Below, piece by piece: positions 33,531 through 45,059 of a DNA stretch of 64,000 bases; positions within the stretch are counted from its first letter, which is position 1; the number at the start of each line of letters is the position of its first letter. Below the pieces are notes generated by a model. It was not told the origin of the DNA. It did no database searches and worked only from the letters and a program-made list of their open reading frames with translations. The stretch spans positions 26,126,893 to 26,190,892 of the forward strand of contig OX621251.1 of assembly GCA_951640165.1 (NCBI GenBank), in the 5' to 3' direction. The position numbers and the translations under genes were made by a program. This stretch comes from Pseudoips prasinana. Lineage: Eukaryota; Arthropoda; Insecta; Lepidoptera; Nolidae.

Positions 33531-33855
33531 ATTTTATATTATAAAAGAGATTCCTTAAATAAAAGTGAGCCGATTAGTCTGTGTGTACTTATTTATGTGT
33601 TTATACTTATGTTTTATTTTTATTGTTAACATATTGAACAAAAGTCTTGAACTTTTTAAACATCAAGCAGGTACGTCCTTTCGTTAAATAGCAATGTTTA
33701 TCAAAAACCTAACAATAAGACAATAAATTTAAATCTGGCACATTCAACGATTAATTAAAAAAGAAGGTCGTACTCTCGGCCCGCAATAATGATATTGGAA
33801 TTAAGGACAGTTTAACAAGAGTTTCTAATAACCTTGTCAAAAACATAAGCTTTAA
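33531..33855. other. No recognised feature
   Basis: AT-rich. Confidence 0.5.
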
Positions 33856-33857
33856 TG

Positions 33858-34110
33858 TTGTTATTTATTGTATGGACAGTGGTTATCCTAGGTTCCGAGT
33901 TGTTCAAGCCGCCCATTAGGTCTCTCACATGGCTTGACGACTATTACCTACCGGCTACAGCCGGGACTAAGAGCTTAACGTGCCCTCCGAAGCACGGAGA
34001 CGCTCAAAATTTCACCAATTTGGCGGTCACCCATCTATGAACTGACCGCGAGCCTTGTTTCTTAACCTCGCCAATCACTTACAGATTGCTGAGAACATCT
34101 GGCTTTGCCC
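33858..34110 (+). repeat. Dispersed repeat, cctccgaagcacggagac family, copy 1
   Basis: tgttcaagccgcccattagg, cgtgccctccgaagcacgga and atctatgaactgaccgcgag recur at 52506-52765. Confidence 0.7.
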
Positions 34111-34224
34111 CTTGATGGTGTTTTCTGGGTCGTTTAGCTTGTTGCTGGCACGTGGGTATTTGCTGAAAAGGTAGGACAGGGAGTATTTGAGGGCTACAAC
34201 TAACAAGGAACACTCTGGGCTTCT

Positions 34225-34520
34225 ACATCATCAGCCTGATATCGTCCACTGCTGGACATAGGCCTCCCCAAAGGCTTCTATAAAATTGCCTTTGTAGAGG
34301 TTTGCCGTAGTCACTGCACTTGGCATGCGAGTTGGTAACCGCAGTTAGGTGTTAGCTAGTATACAGAAGACCCTTCTGCCGCCTACCTGGTGTATACCTT
34401 CGCAGTCGCATTTTACAACATCCACGGAATGATATGGGGTGGTCCTGTTATTCTTTCTAGGCCTGAAACCTCACGGATACTGAGAGCTTTATTGCCAACG
34501 AACATTCCTATAATTTTTTT
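34225..34520 (-). mobile_element. RTE-type 3' tail, second subfamily, minus strand
   Basis: catcatcagcctgatatcgt, gtccactgctggacatag and cactgcacttggcatgcgag also occur at 63305-63560. The end with CATCAT corresponds to an ATG tail on the minus strand. Confidence 0.65.
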
Positions 34521-34930
34521 TTTGCTTTGACCCCGGGATCGAAGCCGGAACCTCATTATATGCAGTTGAATAAACTACCGGTATATTAACGGGCTATTTT
34601 TATAAATATAATATATTCTTATGCGTAAAACATTATTACTTATAAAGCTTGCTTACATAAATTATTGTAAATTTAGTTCCTAGTACAGTCAGTGCCACGT
34701 CGTCTGTGGAAAACTATGAAAACCACCCTTATTGCCCACAAAATAAAGCCGATGTCAAGGTTAAAGTATATCATGACATGGCGTCGACTGGACTTTATAA
34801 TTTCAATATAGTCAAATTAAGAATCTATTTGGACTCTTTTGGAATTTGATATATAAAACTAATCAATTTAGGGTCATAAATATGTTACGAGTCAGTAATT
34901 TAAAGGTGAACACTGAACAGCTATCATAAC
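34521..34930. other. No gene; scrap of tRNA-like SINE
   Basis: ccccgggatcgaagccggaa at 34535 looks like an inverted B-box. The rest is AT-rich. Confidence 0.45.
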
Positions 34931-34944
34931 AAATTGTGATTTTA

Positions 34945-36428
34945 TTTCTCTAAATGTTATATCCAAGCTTTTATCTCATCTCAGTCAATCTCAGTTATCT
35001 CATTGTTCTGATGGCTTGTGTGATAACTTAGAACACAGAACGATTGTAGAAAATATGTACCTGAGGTTGGTCTCCATTTTATCAACTGCTGCAAAAGCTT
35101 CACATGTGGGGATTGTGCGGCGGAGAAGAGGGGGTTATATTGCAGGTTGGAATAAGTATGTTTCTCAATTTCACGGGGAAGCCAGATTTAAATTTTTAAT
35201 GTGGGTCCATTCTGGGAAGCCTAGGGAAGGGGTTATATATGAGCAAATGTGTCAAAGCAGAAAAACATTTAAAGAAAAATTAAAATGGTGCCAGGATAGG
35301 CAAGATCAAATAAAGATGAATATATTAGCTTCACGTCACACTGCCAATGATTTTAAGCTCTTTTGGAAACTTACTAAAAAATGAATTGCAAATTTAGCTT
35401 ACATACTTCTGTGGCCGGAATGAGTGATCATTATCGAATTACCAATTGCTTTAGTCAGCATTTTCAAATAAATCCTTTACGCACAGAAGCAGATCAGGTG
35501 TTCCGTGCTTTGGCCGTCTCTCAGGAGCGAGCTATAACTTTTACTGTTAAAAATGTGCAAAAAGTCATCAATAGTATGAGGAAAGGTAAATCCCCTGGGC
35601 ATGACGGCCTGAGCATTGAACACCTGAAATATGCAGGGGTACATTTGCCACGAGTATTGTGTATGATACTCAATTTGTGTCTATGTCATGGGTTTTTACC
35701 TAATGATCTCACAAAGACAATTGTTGTTCCCATTTTGAAGAATAGGGTCAGCGACGCATCTGATATGAGCAATTATAGGCCTATCTCACTAGCCACGATT
35801 ATTGTAAAGGAGCTTGATAGCATGCTTAATGATATTCTTTTGCAACATATTCACCTGCACGATGGTCAGTTCGGATTTCGAGCTGGGCTTTCCACAGAGA
35901 GTGCTATGGTTTGTCTTAAGCATGCTGTCAAGTACTATACACATACTGTTCTATATAACAAATTGTGGGCAAAATTGGATAGTGCGGGTGTACCTGGGGA
36001 AGTATTAACAATATTACAGTCGTGGTACACTGGTCAGCGGAATATGGTGAGGTGGGCCGGCACATTGTCAGATGCATATGGCATGAAGTGTGGTGTGAGG
36101 CAGGGGGGGGTTGACCTCTCCTCTGCTGTTCAATCTTTACATAAACGACCTCATAGGTGAGCTCAGCAGTACGTACACGGGTTGTTTTGTAGATGGTGTG
36201 TGTGTTAATAACATATGGTACGCTGATGATGGCGTGCTGCTCGGCCCGTCTGTGGGGTCAGTTCGTAAACTGGTGGCAGTCTGTGAGGCTTATGCGGTGG
36301 AACATGGATTGAAATACAACTCCTCAAAAAGTGAGATCCTTATTTTTAAAGGCAAAAGTTACTCACTTGTACATGTTCCTCCCATTAAGCTAAACGGTGA
36401 AAGTTTGAGAGTGGTGACCAGCTTCAGG
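34945..36428 (+). pseudogene. Reverse transcriptase, 5' part, two shifts and motif A missing
   Basis: The frame is open through LSHLSQSQLSHCSDGL and KASHVGIVRRRRGG, then shifts at an A run near 35380. It then has GKSPGHDGLSIEHLKYAG, NYRPISLATIIVK and HDGQFGFRAGLSTESA. At about 35940 the segment with the motif A Asp (FLDLS-type) is absent: KYYTH joins directly to VLYNKLWAKL. A second shift lies in a G8 run at 36103-36110, before TSPLLFNLYINDL and YADD (about 36220). The coding sequence stops at the insertion point in LRVVTSFR. Confidence 0.75.
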
Positions 36429-36430
36429 TA

Positions 36431-37957
36431 AGGTAAAAGCACTTATTACGGAGGTATTTCGCAACATTTGAAAGTAAGAAACAAAAATAAGCATTTGTAA
36501 ATATTTTTAAAGGTACCAAACAACTTTATTGTCAAAAGTTGAACTTGCATATTGTATTGCTGTTGAGTCTATGTTTCTTTTCATGATATTTCTTATTTAA
36601 AAAAAATATTTAAATAGTCGGATCGATTTTCCCTAATACATATGATTTTGGTCAGAGCCTATTACTGCGGTAGACTGATCCTAATACGGAGGGTCAGAAA
36701 TTATATTCATTGAAGTTCCGTACAAATAATATTTATTAATTAATGTTAGTAAAGTAAATTGTAAGTTTTTCATTCATTAACCATTGATTTGATTACATTG
36801 ATTCACTGTTAATGAAATTACACAATATATTATATTACACATATAGCATAACCGTGCATTCATAACCACGTTTTAAAAAGCGTTTTGGTTTATTGAAATA
36901 AGGTTGATTTTTCTTTTTACGTTCAGTAAAATGAATGTAGGCAGGTTTTATAAAAAAAAACATGCATATCAAATAAGAATCCACAAAAAAGACACAAAAC
37001 TCATTTTATTTACGCAACCCTAAATCTTGTAATTTTATGTTCTATGAATAGGGCCGTAATAGGAGATCATATAACCTAATACAGAGTTACCTGGAAATAA
37101 CTACCACCGTAATAGGAAAAATACTCTTGTTTTTAATAATCCTAATTCTGACCCATCAAAATTTTGATAAACAAAAGAGTGTAAATGCTTAATCAAACGA
37201 TAACAGTTTTTTGGCTCAGATGTGTAAAACTCAAGTCAACAGTTATACAAAATAAATGATTTGTGATAAATTAAAATACACCTTCCTATTTTTACCCCTT
37301 CTAAGAAACCAACATTTTGTACTCAACAGTTTTCATATTTAACTAGATTTCTAATTAAGAACACATACCGCAGAATATGGTTTCTAATTTATGAGATTAA
37401 TAATTATTTCAACTAAACTTGGAACTAATTCAATAAGTTAATAAATTGAGAGTTATAGACAATTAAACATGCCCAGTATTTTTCCTATTTCGGAGTTATA
37501 CCACCGTTTTAAGATTAATCTATAAAATTCGTATCGTATTACGGCGGTATTTTATTTCTTATTTTTTGGCAAAAATTGAGTTACTAATATGAAACGAGCT
37601 ATTTAAATAGTGGGTGTAATAGTAGGAAAGTGCTATAAGTAATATATAAACAAACTTGAACGCTTATTAATACAAAAAAACTTAGTTTATAAATATTAGT
37701 GTACTTACATTTGTTGTTCCGCGTTTGTATGGAAACGCCTCTCACGTCGATGCCGTTACACAGATTGATTGATTTTGTTGTGTTGTCTATGTGCTATACT
37801 TGCAAACGTCAGTTAAATCAAGAAGTAATAAATTTGGAATAAATAGTTTACATTTTGGTGTACTTAAACTGAATAAAACAGGAATACAATTCGAAAATAG
37901 AAATACCACCGTAATAGGAAGCGATTTTGACTACCGCCGTATTAGGAGCTTTTACCT
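36431..37957. mobile_element. 1527-bp TA-flanked element with CCGTAATAGGA boxes
   Basis: Ends AGGTAAAAGC...ACTTA and ...GCTTTTACCT are inverted for about 27 bases (tacggaggta / taccgccgta). They are flanked by TA (36429-36430, 37958-37959). The retrotransposon reading TTC AGG TAC TTA GGG is restored when the insert and one TA are removed, so the borders are exact. Three exact CCGTAATAGGA boxes lie at 37053, 37107 and 37909, with about seven variants in both directions. There is no open frame of note, so it is non-autonomous. Its left end shares AAAAGCACTTA with the DUF7869 element at 4749. Confidence 0.85.
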
Positions 37958-37959
37958 TA

Positions 37960-38333
37960 CTTAGGGCATATTGTTACGGTCGATCTGAAGGACGATGCCG
38001 ATCTAGAACGCGAACGTAGGGCATTGGCGGCCATCTCGGTGCACCAGTGATGTGAAAATCACACTTTTTAAGGCATATTGCCAATCTTTTTACTTTGAGT
38101 GCCGGGCCGCCAATGTCCTGCGAGTTCAGTATAATAATATCTTAGGGTTGCTGTTGAAACTTCCTAGAGACTGCAGTGCATCAAGTATGTTTGCGGAGGC
38201 CCGCACGGATGGCTTCTATGCCGTCATGAGAAAAAAAGTTGCCTCTCTTTTTGCACGGGTCAGGGATAGCAGCAATGGCATCCTGAGGATGATAGCATCG
38301 CGTCAAGATTGTCCTATCCAAACAAAATGGTAA
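37960..38333 (+). pseudogene. Reverse transcriptase, 3' part
   Basis: Continues YLGHIVTVDLKDDADLERER and then, after a stop at about 38049 and a frame change, FKAYCQSFYFECRAANVLRV and GILRMIASRQDCP to TGG TAA. It completes the protein broken at 36428. Confidence 0.75.
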
Positions 38334-38727
38334 CTGGGCAGCAGCACTAGTGTTTTGTTGTTCAGCTTAAAGGTACTTTTGGGCTGAATAGCTGAATATT
38401 GCTGTTATTGTCTTATTTATTATTTGACATATGACCTGACATTCCCTAATCAATTTTAATGTTAGATTTTAATTTTATGATTGTTTACGTACTAGATCAT
38501 TTGCTTGAATTTGAATTAAAATTATTACTAACATAGGATAAGACTTTTATAACTAACACTTAATGGAGTAATCCGAAATAAAATTATTATTATTATTATA
38601 TGCATTGAAAGGAACATTTAATAAGCTGGTTAATTTGTAACCACCTTCAAAAAGGTTATTAACTTTTTACTATTTGTGGTTATTTTGTATGGTTATAAGC
38701 AATTTCTAATTTTTAACATTAGATTCA

Positions 38728-38990
38728 TAGTTAGCCAAAGAGGCTTTCACTGCTTCAATGGAAAATAGAGGCAGGCGTGGCCTCCAGCCGTCAAGCAAAT
38801 AAAATTACAATATAAGTTCCGCACTGAAGTGCACCCCATTTGGGGTTCGAACCTTGACTCTGGGCGGTTACCGAAGGAGAGAGGCATGTGAAGGGCACAA
38901 CTATTAATGGCCGTATTGTGCAACTGTAGTTTTGTGCGAAGACCCGTCCCCATGTCCCATTGAGGATCGAAGAGGACATTTCATGAATAC
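38728..38990. repeat. Dispersed repeat, agaggctttcac family
   Basis: ttggggttcgaaccttgact, tgggcggttaccgaaggaga and ggacatttcat. A relative with ggctcaaacctcagctctgg lies at 63075-63165. Confidence 0.5.
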
Positions 38991-39037
38991 GAACGATGAT
39001 TTCTCAGTTATTTGATGCCGGTTTTTTAATCTTTTTT

Positions 39038-39525
39038 AGGGTTCCGTAATAAAATACGGAACCCTTATAGACTCGTCATGTCTGTCTGTCTCTCCGTCCG
39101 TATGTCACAGTTGAATGTTGGTAAGTAGATGTATTCTGTAAACCGCATTAAGATTTTCACACAAAAATAGAAAAAATCATTTCATTCGGAGGGATAAAAA
39201 AAATGTAAGTTTCAGTTCTAAGTATGGGGATACTTATAACTGAAACTCAAATTTCTTTTTCATCAAACTCATACATGTGGACTATCTATGGATAGGTCTA
39301 CAAAATGATATTGAGGTTCCTCATATAATTTTTTTCTTAACTGAACAGTTTGCGCGAGCGAGTTAGTAAGTAGTTTTTTTTTAATACTTCATAAATAATA
39401 AACCGCAATTTCTCTTCCATTCAATCAACTACTACAAAAACTTTTATATTGTTATTACTTTTATATTGTTACCTGCTGCTACGGAATCCTTCATGGGCGA
39501 GTCCGACTCGCACTTGGCCACTTTT
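39038..39525 (+). repeat. Dispersed repeat, GGGTTCCGTA family, long copy
   Basis: Starts agggttccgtaataaaatac, includes tgtctgtctgtctctccgtc, and ends cgagtccgactcgcacttgg. The end contains a short palindrome cgagtccgactcg. Other copies lie at 49357 and 61114. Confidence 0.75.
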
Positions 39526-40065
39526 TATATTTTATAGAGAATGGTTTTGAAATATTTTTTTTTTAAATACTCGATATTGACTCTTGAGGCTATCACTGTA
39601 GGTCACTTTCTACAACTGGACTGCTAATAAATGATATTTTATTTATTTAATTCATATCTACTATATATATTGTTGAAATCAGTATTTGCACAGAAAAGTC
39701 AGTTGTATGTTTAAAAAAAGTAGGTAATTGTTTAACAAGACGCAATATATCTACACAACTGTCAAGTTTGCTAATTATGTTTTCCATGAATATGTATAAT
39801 GTAACGATTATAAGTCGATTGTAGTCCATATTGATTGATTATGGATTTCCGTGTGGATTGTTTTTATTAAATAATATGTAAGGAAACTCGTGTTTTATTT
39901 AATCATTTTTTGCGGAAGAAAAAAGCGCCTGGCACTCTTTTTGTGTACGTGTCAGTCGGCAATGAGGGCTACCGTTTTTGTGCTCACCAGTCGGCGCCAC
40001 TGTCGCGGAAGGTCCACTATAGCTGATCAAAATCATTGTTATTGTGACGCGACGAATGTTTTTAC
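39526..40065. other. No gene; repeat-like end
   Basis: AT-rich to 39900. It then has GC-richer sequence with gtcagtcggcaatgagggct, a phrase related to catggcattgtcagtcggtg at 40390. Confidence 0.45.
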
Positions 40066-40069
40066 GAAA

Positions 40070-40186
40070 AATATTTAAAATCCTGTTAAAGTGTTTCATA
40101 AATAGCATGCCGCAGTGTGGTGCAGTCCCCGCACAACACTGCGGCATGCTATTTATGAAACGCTTTAACAGGACTTTAAATATTTT
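40070..40186. repeat. ~50-base-arm palindrome
   Basis: Arms 40070-40118 and 40137-40186 (catgccgcagtgt and its inverse are the inner ends) pair almost fully around a 17-base loop. Confidence 0.85.
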
Positions 40187-40439
40187 TTTAAATATTTGTT
40201 ACAGTCATCGAGCTGTTACGCATTTTGTAATTTATTTAGTTTTAAACCAATTTGTTTAGTTATAATTGCAGTTTTTATTAATAAACAGCGTAACCCGAAC
40301 AAAAACAGTGTATTTTGACGTTTCGTAGACCTGCCGCGATGCTAGCGCCTCTAGCGGCAAATTGATACGCGGTAGCCCTCATTGTCATGGCATTGTCAGT
40401 CGGTGCGGCGCACCTGCAGTCGACGCGCAAGCTTTATCG

Positions 40440-40860
40440 TTTTACCTAAGACGCGCACCAAGTGTGGTGCTTCAACTATAACATGCGATGGCGCGCGGTT
40501 TTATAATAGGATACCCTCGGACATTAAAAATATTAAATGCTTAACGTATTTAAAAAGAGACTAGTAAATCATATAAAGACAAAAATAACAATTTCCAAAT
40601 ATCTAGCATAATACTATCTTGCTTCGTTTATATAAATTGTACTGTTATTATATAAATTGTACGTGTTGGTTTGTTATTTAGTTCATATTAATTTGTGTTG
40701 TATTTGATAATTTTGATAGTTATTGTTAACTTTGTCTATATATCCTCGATGACAACGGATATGTTAATATTATTTGTTATTTAAGTTGTCATGTAAGTGA
40801 CGTATGTCGTAATGGGAATAAATGTCTTTAAACCTAAACCTAATTTTTCTTATAAAACGC
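40440..40860 (+). mobile_element. 3' end of a Jockey/CR1-like retrotransposon
   Basis: Translates to GARFYNRIPSDIKNIKCLTYLKRD, the usual C-terminal tail of this protein class, then a 3' UTR ending near aatgtctttaaacctaaacc. Without the rest of the element. Confidence 0.6.
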
Positions 40861-41073
40861 TTATCTAGCCTCTTCTCGTATAAGTGGTATAGGGAAGTCC
40901 TTAATTTGATCTGCAAATGTGTAGACTCCGGCATTTAACGCTTGTATTTGCACTGTCAATACCGTACGCACGGCTACATATCAGGTTTTTGGCGACAACG
41001 CGGAAAAAGACGCATCGAGGCTATGTTTTATTTTCAAAAACTGGTGTAAATTCGAGTTTTTATGTGTAAATAT

Positions 41074-41270
41074 TGTGGGTTTTTAGACATAACATCTTCG
41101 ACAACGTACACAAGTGGAGGAAAGTGCGATATTGCCGTGAATTGTGATTTTCCGTGTTGTAACCAAAACTCCACAAAAGCCTCTAGTAAAGTCTCCACTG
41201 CTTTACTGGGGTTGGACAAGGAATATGTATGACTTGACTGTGACGGAAATAAATGATATATAAATATATT
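41074..41270. repeat. Dispersed repeat, gtctccact family, copy 2
   Basis: gattttccgtgttgtaacca and agtaaagtctccactgcttt match 25196-25345. It sits between partial MITE ends (gcacggctacatatcagg at 40970). Confidence 0.6.
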
Positions 41271-41329
41271 TACTGAAGGCTCATAAGGCCAAAGAAGCCA
41301 GAGCCGTAAAACGGAATTAAAAAAAAAAG

Positions 41330-41446
41330 GCTACATATCAAGCTATACATTTCCAATATAAACTGACCTCTCATTGTATGGAAATCCTATACAACACGAG
41401 AGCTTATACTGGAAATGTATAGCTTGATGTGTAGCCGTGTATACAT
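41330..41446. mobile_element. MITE with ggctacatat inverted repeats, copy 2
   Basis: ggctacatatcaagctatac and its inverse atagcttgatgtgtagcc flank an inner palindrome around ttgtatggaaatcctataca. Same family as 4560-4695. Confidence 0.8.
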
Positions 41447-41995
41447 GTTATAGCAAATTATAAGATGCACGTTCAAGTCATGTCGGACGTTTAATTATTG
41501 GCGTGAATAGGGTTGCCAGATACATGCATTTCATTTCTGGGATAATTTAAGGGTTTATTATTCGGTAAGAAAATATACACAAAACAGACCGCACGGACAG
41601 ACTAATTCAAAATATTTTGTTGTTTTAATTACTGTTTTTAAACTGTGTTTATGTAATACATCGTGAGCTTGACAAGTACAAGTGTATGAAAATACCCAGG
41701 TGCTGAATAAATATCATTATTTCATTATTTACGAGAGTAAATATTTTTTTGTAAATCGCTTTATTTGCAATATTTATAAACATACATAACATACATATTT
41801 ATAAACATACAGAAACTAACCCACTTATGTACCTACATTTTCATCACTTTATGAGTATTTTGTAAATGTACGCGCCTACTCTTGAGTTAAAAAAAATCGG
41901 GCGGGCGCGTGCGGCGGTTCAGCGGGAGAAAGGAGACAAGTAGGCAGCCGGTACACATGTAATGCATATAAGTTAGGTACCAGCTTTTACAACTG
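41447..41995. other. No recognised gene
   Basis: AT-rich. The phrase cgtgagcttgacaagtacaa near 41661 is related to the fold-back at 12388. Confidence 0.5.
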
Positions 41996-41999
41996 GCTT

Positions 42000-42270
42000 C
42001 TCTGGTTGCAATTCTCCCATTTTATGAGGCTATAGCCTCTTTACATAATTCTGTCTCCCGCTTTGCTCTGGAGGGAAGTGGAACTATTCATTTCTTAAAT
42101 CCTCCTTTTTATCTTTCTAATTAAATTCGTTGCGGGATCCAAGCCAGTTAAAGCGATCCCCCGGGATATGCCTGAGCCTCACCGCTCAGTGTCATTTCAT
42201 TGTGTGCCACTGTTGATCCTGGCTTACAGGAGTTGCAGTGGTGGGTAAGAGGGAGGGACTAGCCGCGATA
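42000..42270 (-). repeat. Dispersed repeat, ccctccctctt family, minus strand
   Basis: gaggctatagcctctttaca, tgagcctcaccgctcagtgt, gcagtggtgggtaagaggga. The plus-strand copy is at 54505-54765. Confidence 0.75.
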
Positions 42271-42429
42271 AAAAATTAAGAAAATATATGTTTCCAGAAA
42301 CGTGATTAAAAATACTTACTACTGGAGTATAAAGTAATCGGGAACTGTAAAGTATAATTCTTGGTATAAAAAGAATAATTTATTTCCATTCAGCACATGA
42401 TTACAGACAATATTTTGACATATACAACT

Positions 42430-42645
42430 ATAATATACTTATATAGTGATATCCTGGGACATTATTCAGAAAGGGCTATCTGATCCAGATAACTGATATA
42501 CTATACTAGATATGCTACTTTTCTTTTTTAAAAACATACCTATATAGATAATTACACGCAGACTCAGGACAAACAGACATGTTCATGCACACAAATATCT
42601 GTCCTGGGTGGGAATCGAACCCACGACCTATGGCGTAAAAGGCAA
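42430..42645 (-). mobile_element. tRNA-headed SINE, family B, copy 4
   Basis: tgtcctgggtgggaatcgaa is the inverted B-box region. The head beyond 42645 is truncated. Confidence 0.8.
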
Positions 42646-42717
42646 GTATCTATCAACCTTCCCGGGTTTCTCAGCCACATGGCAGACCTAAGCTTAAAGC
42701 ATAGTTTATGGTACTTA

Positions 42718-43187
42718 GGCTGAGATCTATAGAGCCTACTTAGACTTTGCTCAGACTTTACTTACGACTTAAATCAAAGTCGGTATTTATAAAGTAATGT
42801 TCGAATCCCTTTGAGTGCATGCTTAGCAAACGCTAAGTCCACAAAATCGACGACTTAGTAAAAGTGTAAGTTTTAACTAAGTCGTCGTTTTGTGTGTCAC
42901 TTGTCATTTTTTAGATAGTTCAATAATAATAATACACAGAGGAACGATTCGCACCATGTTTTATTTATAATGATTACTGTGTTTAAATGTTTTCCAAAGA
43001 GTAAGTAAGAAGTTAATGCATCAAACGAAATGTTTTGACTTTGTCTGTCTTAGCTTATGCTGAGCATAATCTTAACGTCAAAAAGTCTATAAATACCAAA
43101 TCAAATTATAAGCTTAGCATATACTTAGCAAAGTTTTACGTAGGTAAAGTTTGAGTAAAGTCTAAGTACGCTCTATAGATCTCAGCC
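42718..43187. mobile_element. 470-bp MITE with GGCTGAGATC inverted repeats
   Basis: Left ggctgagatctatagagcct and right ggctctatagatctcagcc-type ends pair with one mismatch, followed by tacttagactttrctca arms. Short agtttatg-like sequence just outside also pairs, so the true ends may be a few bases further out. No coding capacity. Confidence 0.8.
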
Positions 43188-43189
43188 GT

Positions 43190-43755
43190 CAAGCATAAAC
43201 ACCGAACACGTTTTTATTAAATGGTGGGTATTAATGCGGCTTTGCCTTTTTGTACTCTCTGGCTGAGAGCTTTTTGGTTGAACTAAAATCATGGAACTCG
43301 CGTCATCGTCATGCTTCCCATGACCTATATTTATTGTAGATTATATAATATAGATTAGAAGTGTAAAAAATAGTTTTCACTTCTATGACCAGTTCTCAAA
43401 GACTACCTCGCATGTTTTTTTATACATCAAACAATAAAGCAAACCAGCCATGAGCAAGCTTTTTAATATAACTTTGTATGTCAAGCATGCTTGTGACTTA
43501 TCTTCAATCTGGTAAACACAAGACCTTTGTGTACACAAACATTAAATATAAGGAGAGAAATCTTGGCTAAGGGCCAAGAGGCTTTCTTTTTTTACCGTAT
43601 GCCTCCTTGAAAAGTATGTTATTTATTTTTAGCTCGATGGTATCCTGTTTAAGTGCACATATAAATTCGCTGGTGGGATTCTGTTACTATATAGATGCTT
43701 TCTAAGAAGATATATACAGTAGATCAGAGTTATGATATTTGTATTTTACCTGTGC
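43190..43755. other. No recognised feature
   Basis: AT-rich. Confidence 0.5.
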
Positions 43756-43759
43756 TTAC

Positions 43760-43985
43760 AGAAGACATTCCTTAATAATAACTTTAATCTTGTGTTTCTG
43801 CGTGTGAGTAAGCTCGCCAGAGCTCATCGGTATGGGGGGAAGGGTCAGTAACACTTGTTTGCTGACTCTTTTAAAGGCTGGCTACGCACCCGTGACTCCT
43901 CTGGTTTTGCGTGTGTACATGGGCGGCGTTGATCACTTACCATCCAGGTAACCCGCTTGCTCATTTGTCGTCCTATGACATACTT
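43760..43985 (+). mobile_element. Non-LTR retrotransposon 3' UTR fragment, copy 2
   Basis: Same family as 29290-29495, with a ~35-base insertion (ggggggaagggtcagtaaca). Confidence 0.6.
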
Positions 43986-44229
43986 AAAACCTGTGCCACA
44001 GAAAGTACCAACGTTGTTTCCTGTCTCTTATAAAAGGTGTAACATATACAAAGTGTAATATATAAAAGGTTTGATGTAAATACTGAAGGAAATTGATACA
44101 GAACATGAAAGAAAACCAGTTTATGATAAGCGAATAATATTGATGAATATCTATACAGAATGCATCATGGATGTGTTCGGAAGAATTATTTGATTTGATG
44201 CCTACGGCCACCTTTTAACAACGCACCTC

Positions 44230-44505
44230 TCGCCACAGACAGGGATCCTCACATCCTCGAACCTTTTGGATCACGTACGGTTCGCTTTCAGCGAAACTTC
44301 CTCCCACTTACGTTGAGGTTGTGGAATGAACTCCCTGTTACGGTTTTTCCAAAATGCTACAGCATGGGGCCCTTCAAAAAGGGAGATGTAAGGTTTCTAA
44401 AAGGTCGGCAACGCGCTAATGATGCCCCTGGTGTTGCAAGCGTTCATAGGCTACGGTGACCACTTGCTATCAGGTGGGCCGTATGCTTGTTTGCCAACTA
44501 AGTTG
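44230..44505 (+). pseudogene. Jockey/CR1-like retrotransposon C-terminal fragment
   Basis: Reads STVRFQRNFLP, then LRLWNELPVTVFPKCYSMG and GPFKKGDVRFLKG, then a 3' UTR with ctatcaggtgggccgtatgc. It is the plus-strand relative of 9340-9600. Confidence 0.65.
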
Positions 44506-44515
44506 TATAAAAAAA

Positions 44516-44606
44516 TCAGCTGATCGTCATTTTGGAAGATTCATTTATAAAGGAAAGTTTTCCTTTATAAATTAGTGTTCCAAAATGTCGATCACCAGAT
44601 TTTTAT
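44516..44606. mobile_element. Small fold-back MITE
   Basis: atcagctgatcgtcattttg and caaaatgtcgatcaccagat, plus inner tttataaaggaaa / tttcctttataaa, are inverted. Confidence 0.7.
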
Positions 44607-44877
44607 AAGAGATGTAGTTAAAAAGAAAGTTAGTAAATATGTTATTTTTTACTACCTCACTTATACGTCCCTAAAACAATGTCCTCATACCCTGTCAGTT
44701 ACCGTAAAGCATGGAGGCTACAACCCCTAAGGCGGCGCGGGTTCTTGGATTCTAGTTTTATTTGCTAGGCGGCTTGAGTACACGCTCGCCTCTATTGTCT
44801 GGTGAAGCAGCGAAAGAAACCTGAGCAAACTGTATACGTAATGTTTAAAAAAAGGTTGGAGTACTTCCTACTACTGT

Positions 44878-45044
44878 ACTAATATTATAAATGCGGAAGT
44901 CTGTGAGTATGGGTGTATGGATCTTTGTTACTCTTTCACTCAAGAACTACCGAACAGACTTTGATGAAACTTTGTAGTTATATTGCTTATACATATATAT
45001 ATATATACCCGAATAATGCGGGTAAAACCATGGGGCGCAGCTAG
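44878..45044 (+). mobile_element. Short Helitron-like element
   Basis: Starts taatattataaatgcggaag and ends gcgggtaaaaccatggggcg then CAGCTAG. It is of the same end type as 51031-51340. Confidence 0.65.
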
Positions 45045-45059
45045 AATATAATAATTATA

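Larger units (their letters stand above)
34935..38599 (+). mobile_element. Non-LTR retrotransposon split by a DNA element
   Basis: The coding part runs from about 34945 through the reverse transcriptase to the C-terminal cysteine-poor tail ending at 38333. A 3' UTR follows and closes with aataaaattattattattatt at 38577-38599. It is interrupted at 36430 by a 1527-bp element. It is likely a CR1/L2/Daphne-type element, but the clade is not certain. Confidence 0.75.

Noticed and set aside
36428..37969. The 1.5-kb insert acting as a GT-AG intron
   Set aside because: A GTAAGG donor and TTAG acceptor exist, but splicing there would drop eight host bases and break the frame. A TA-duplicating insertion explains the borders fully.
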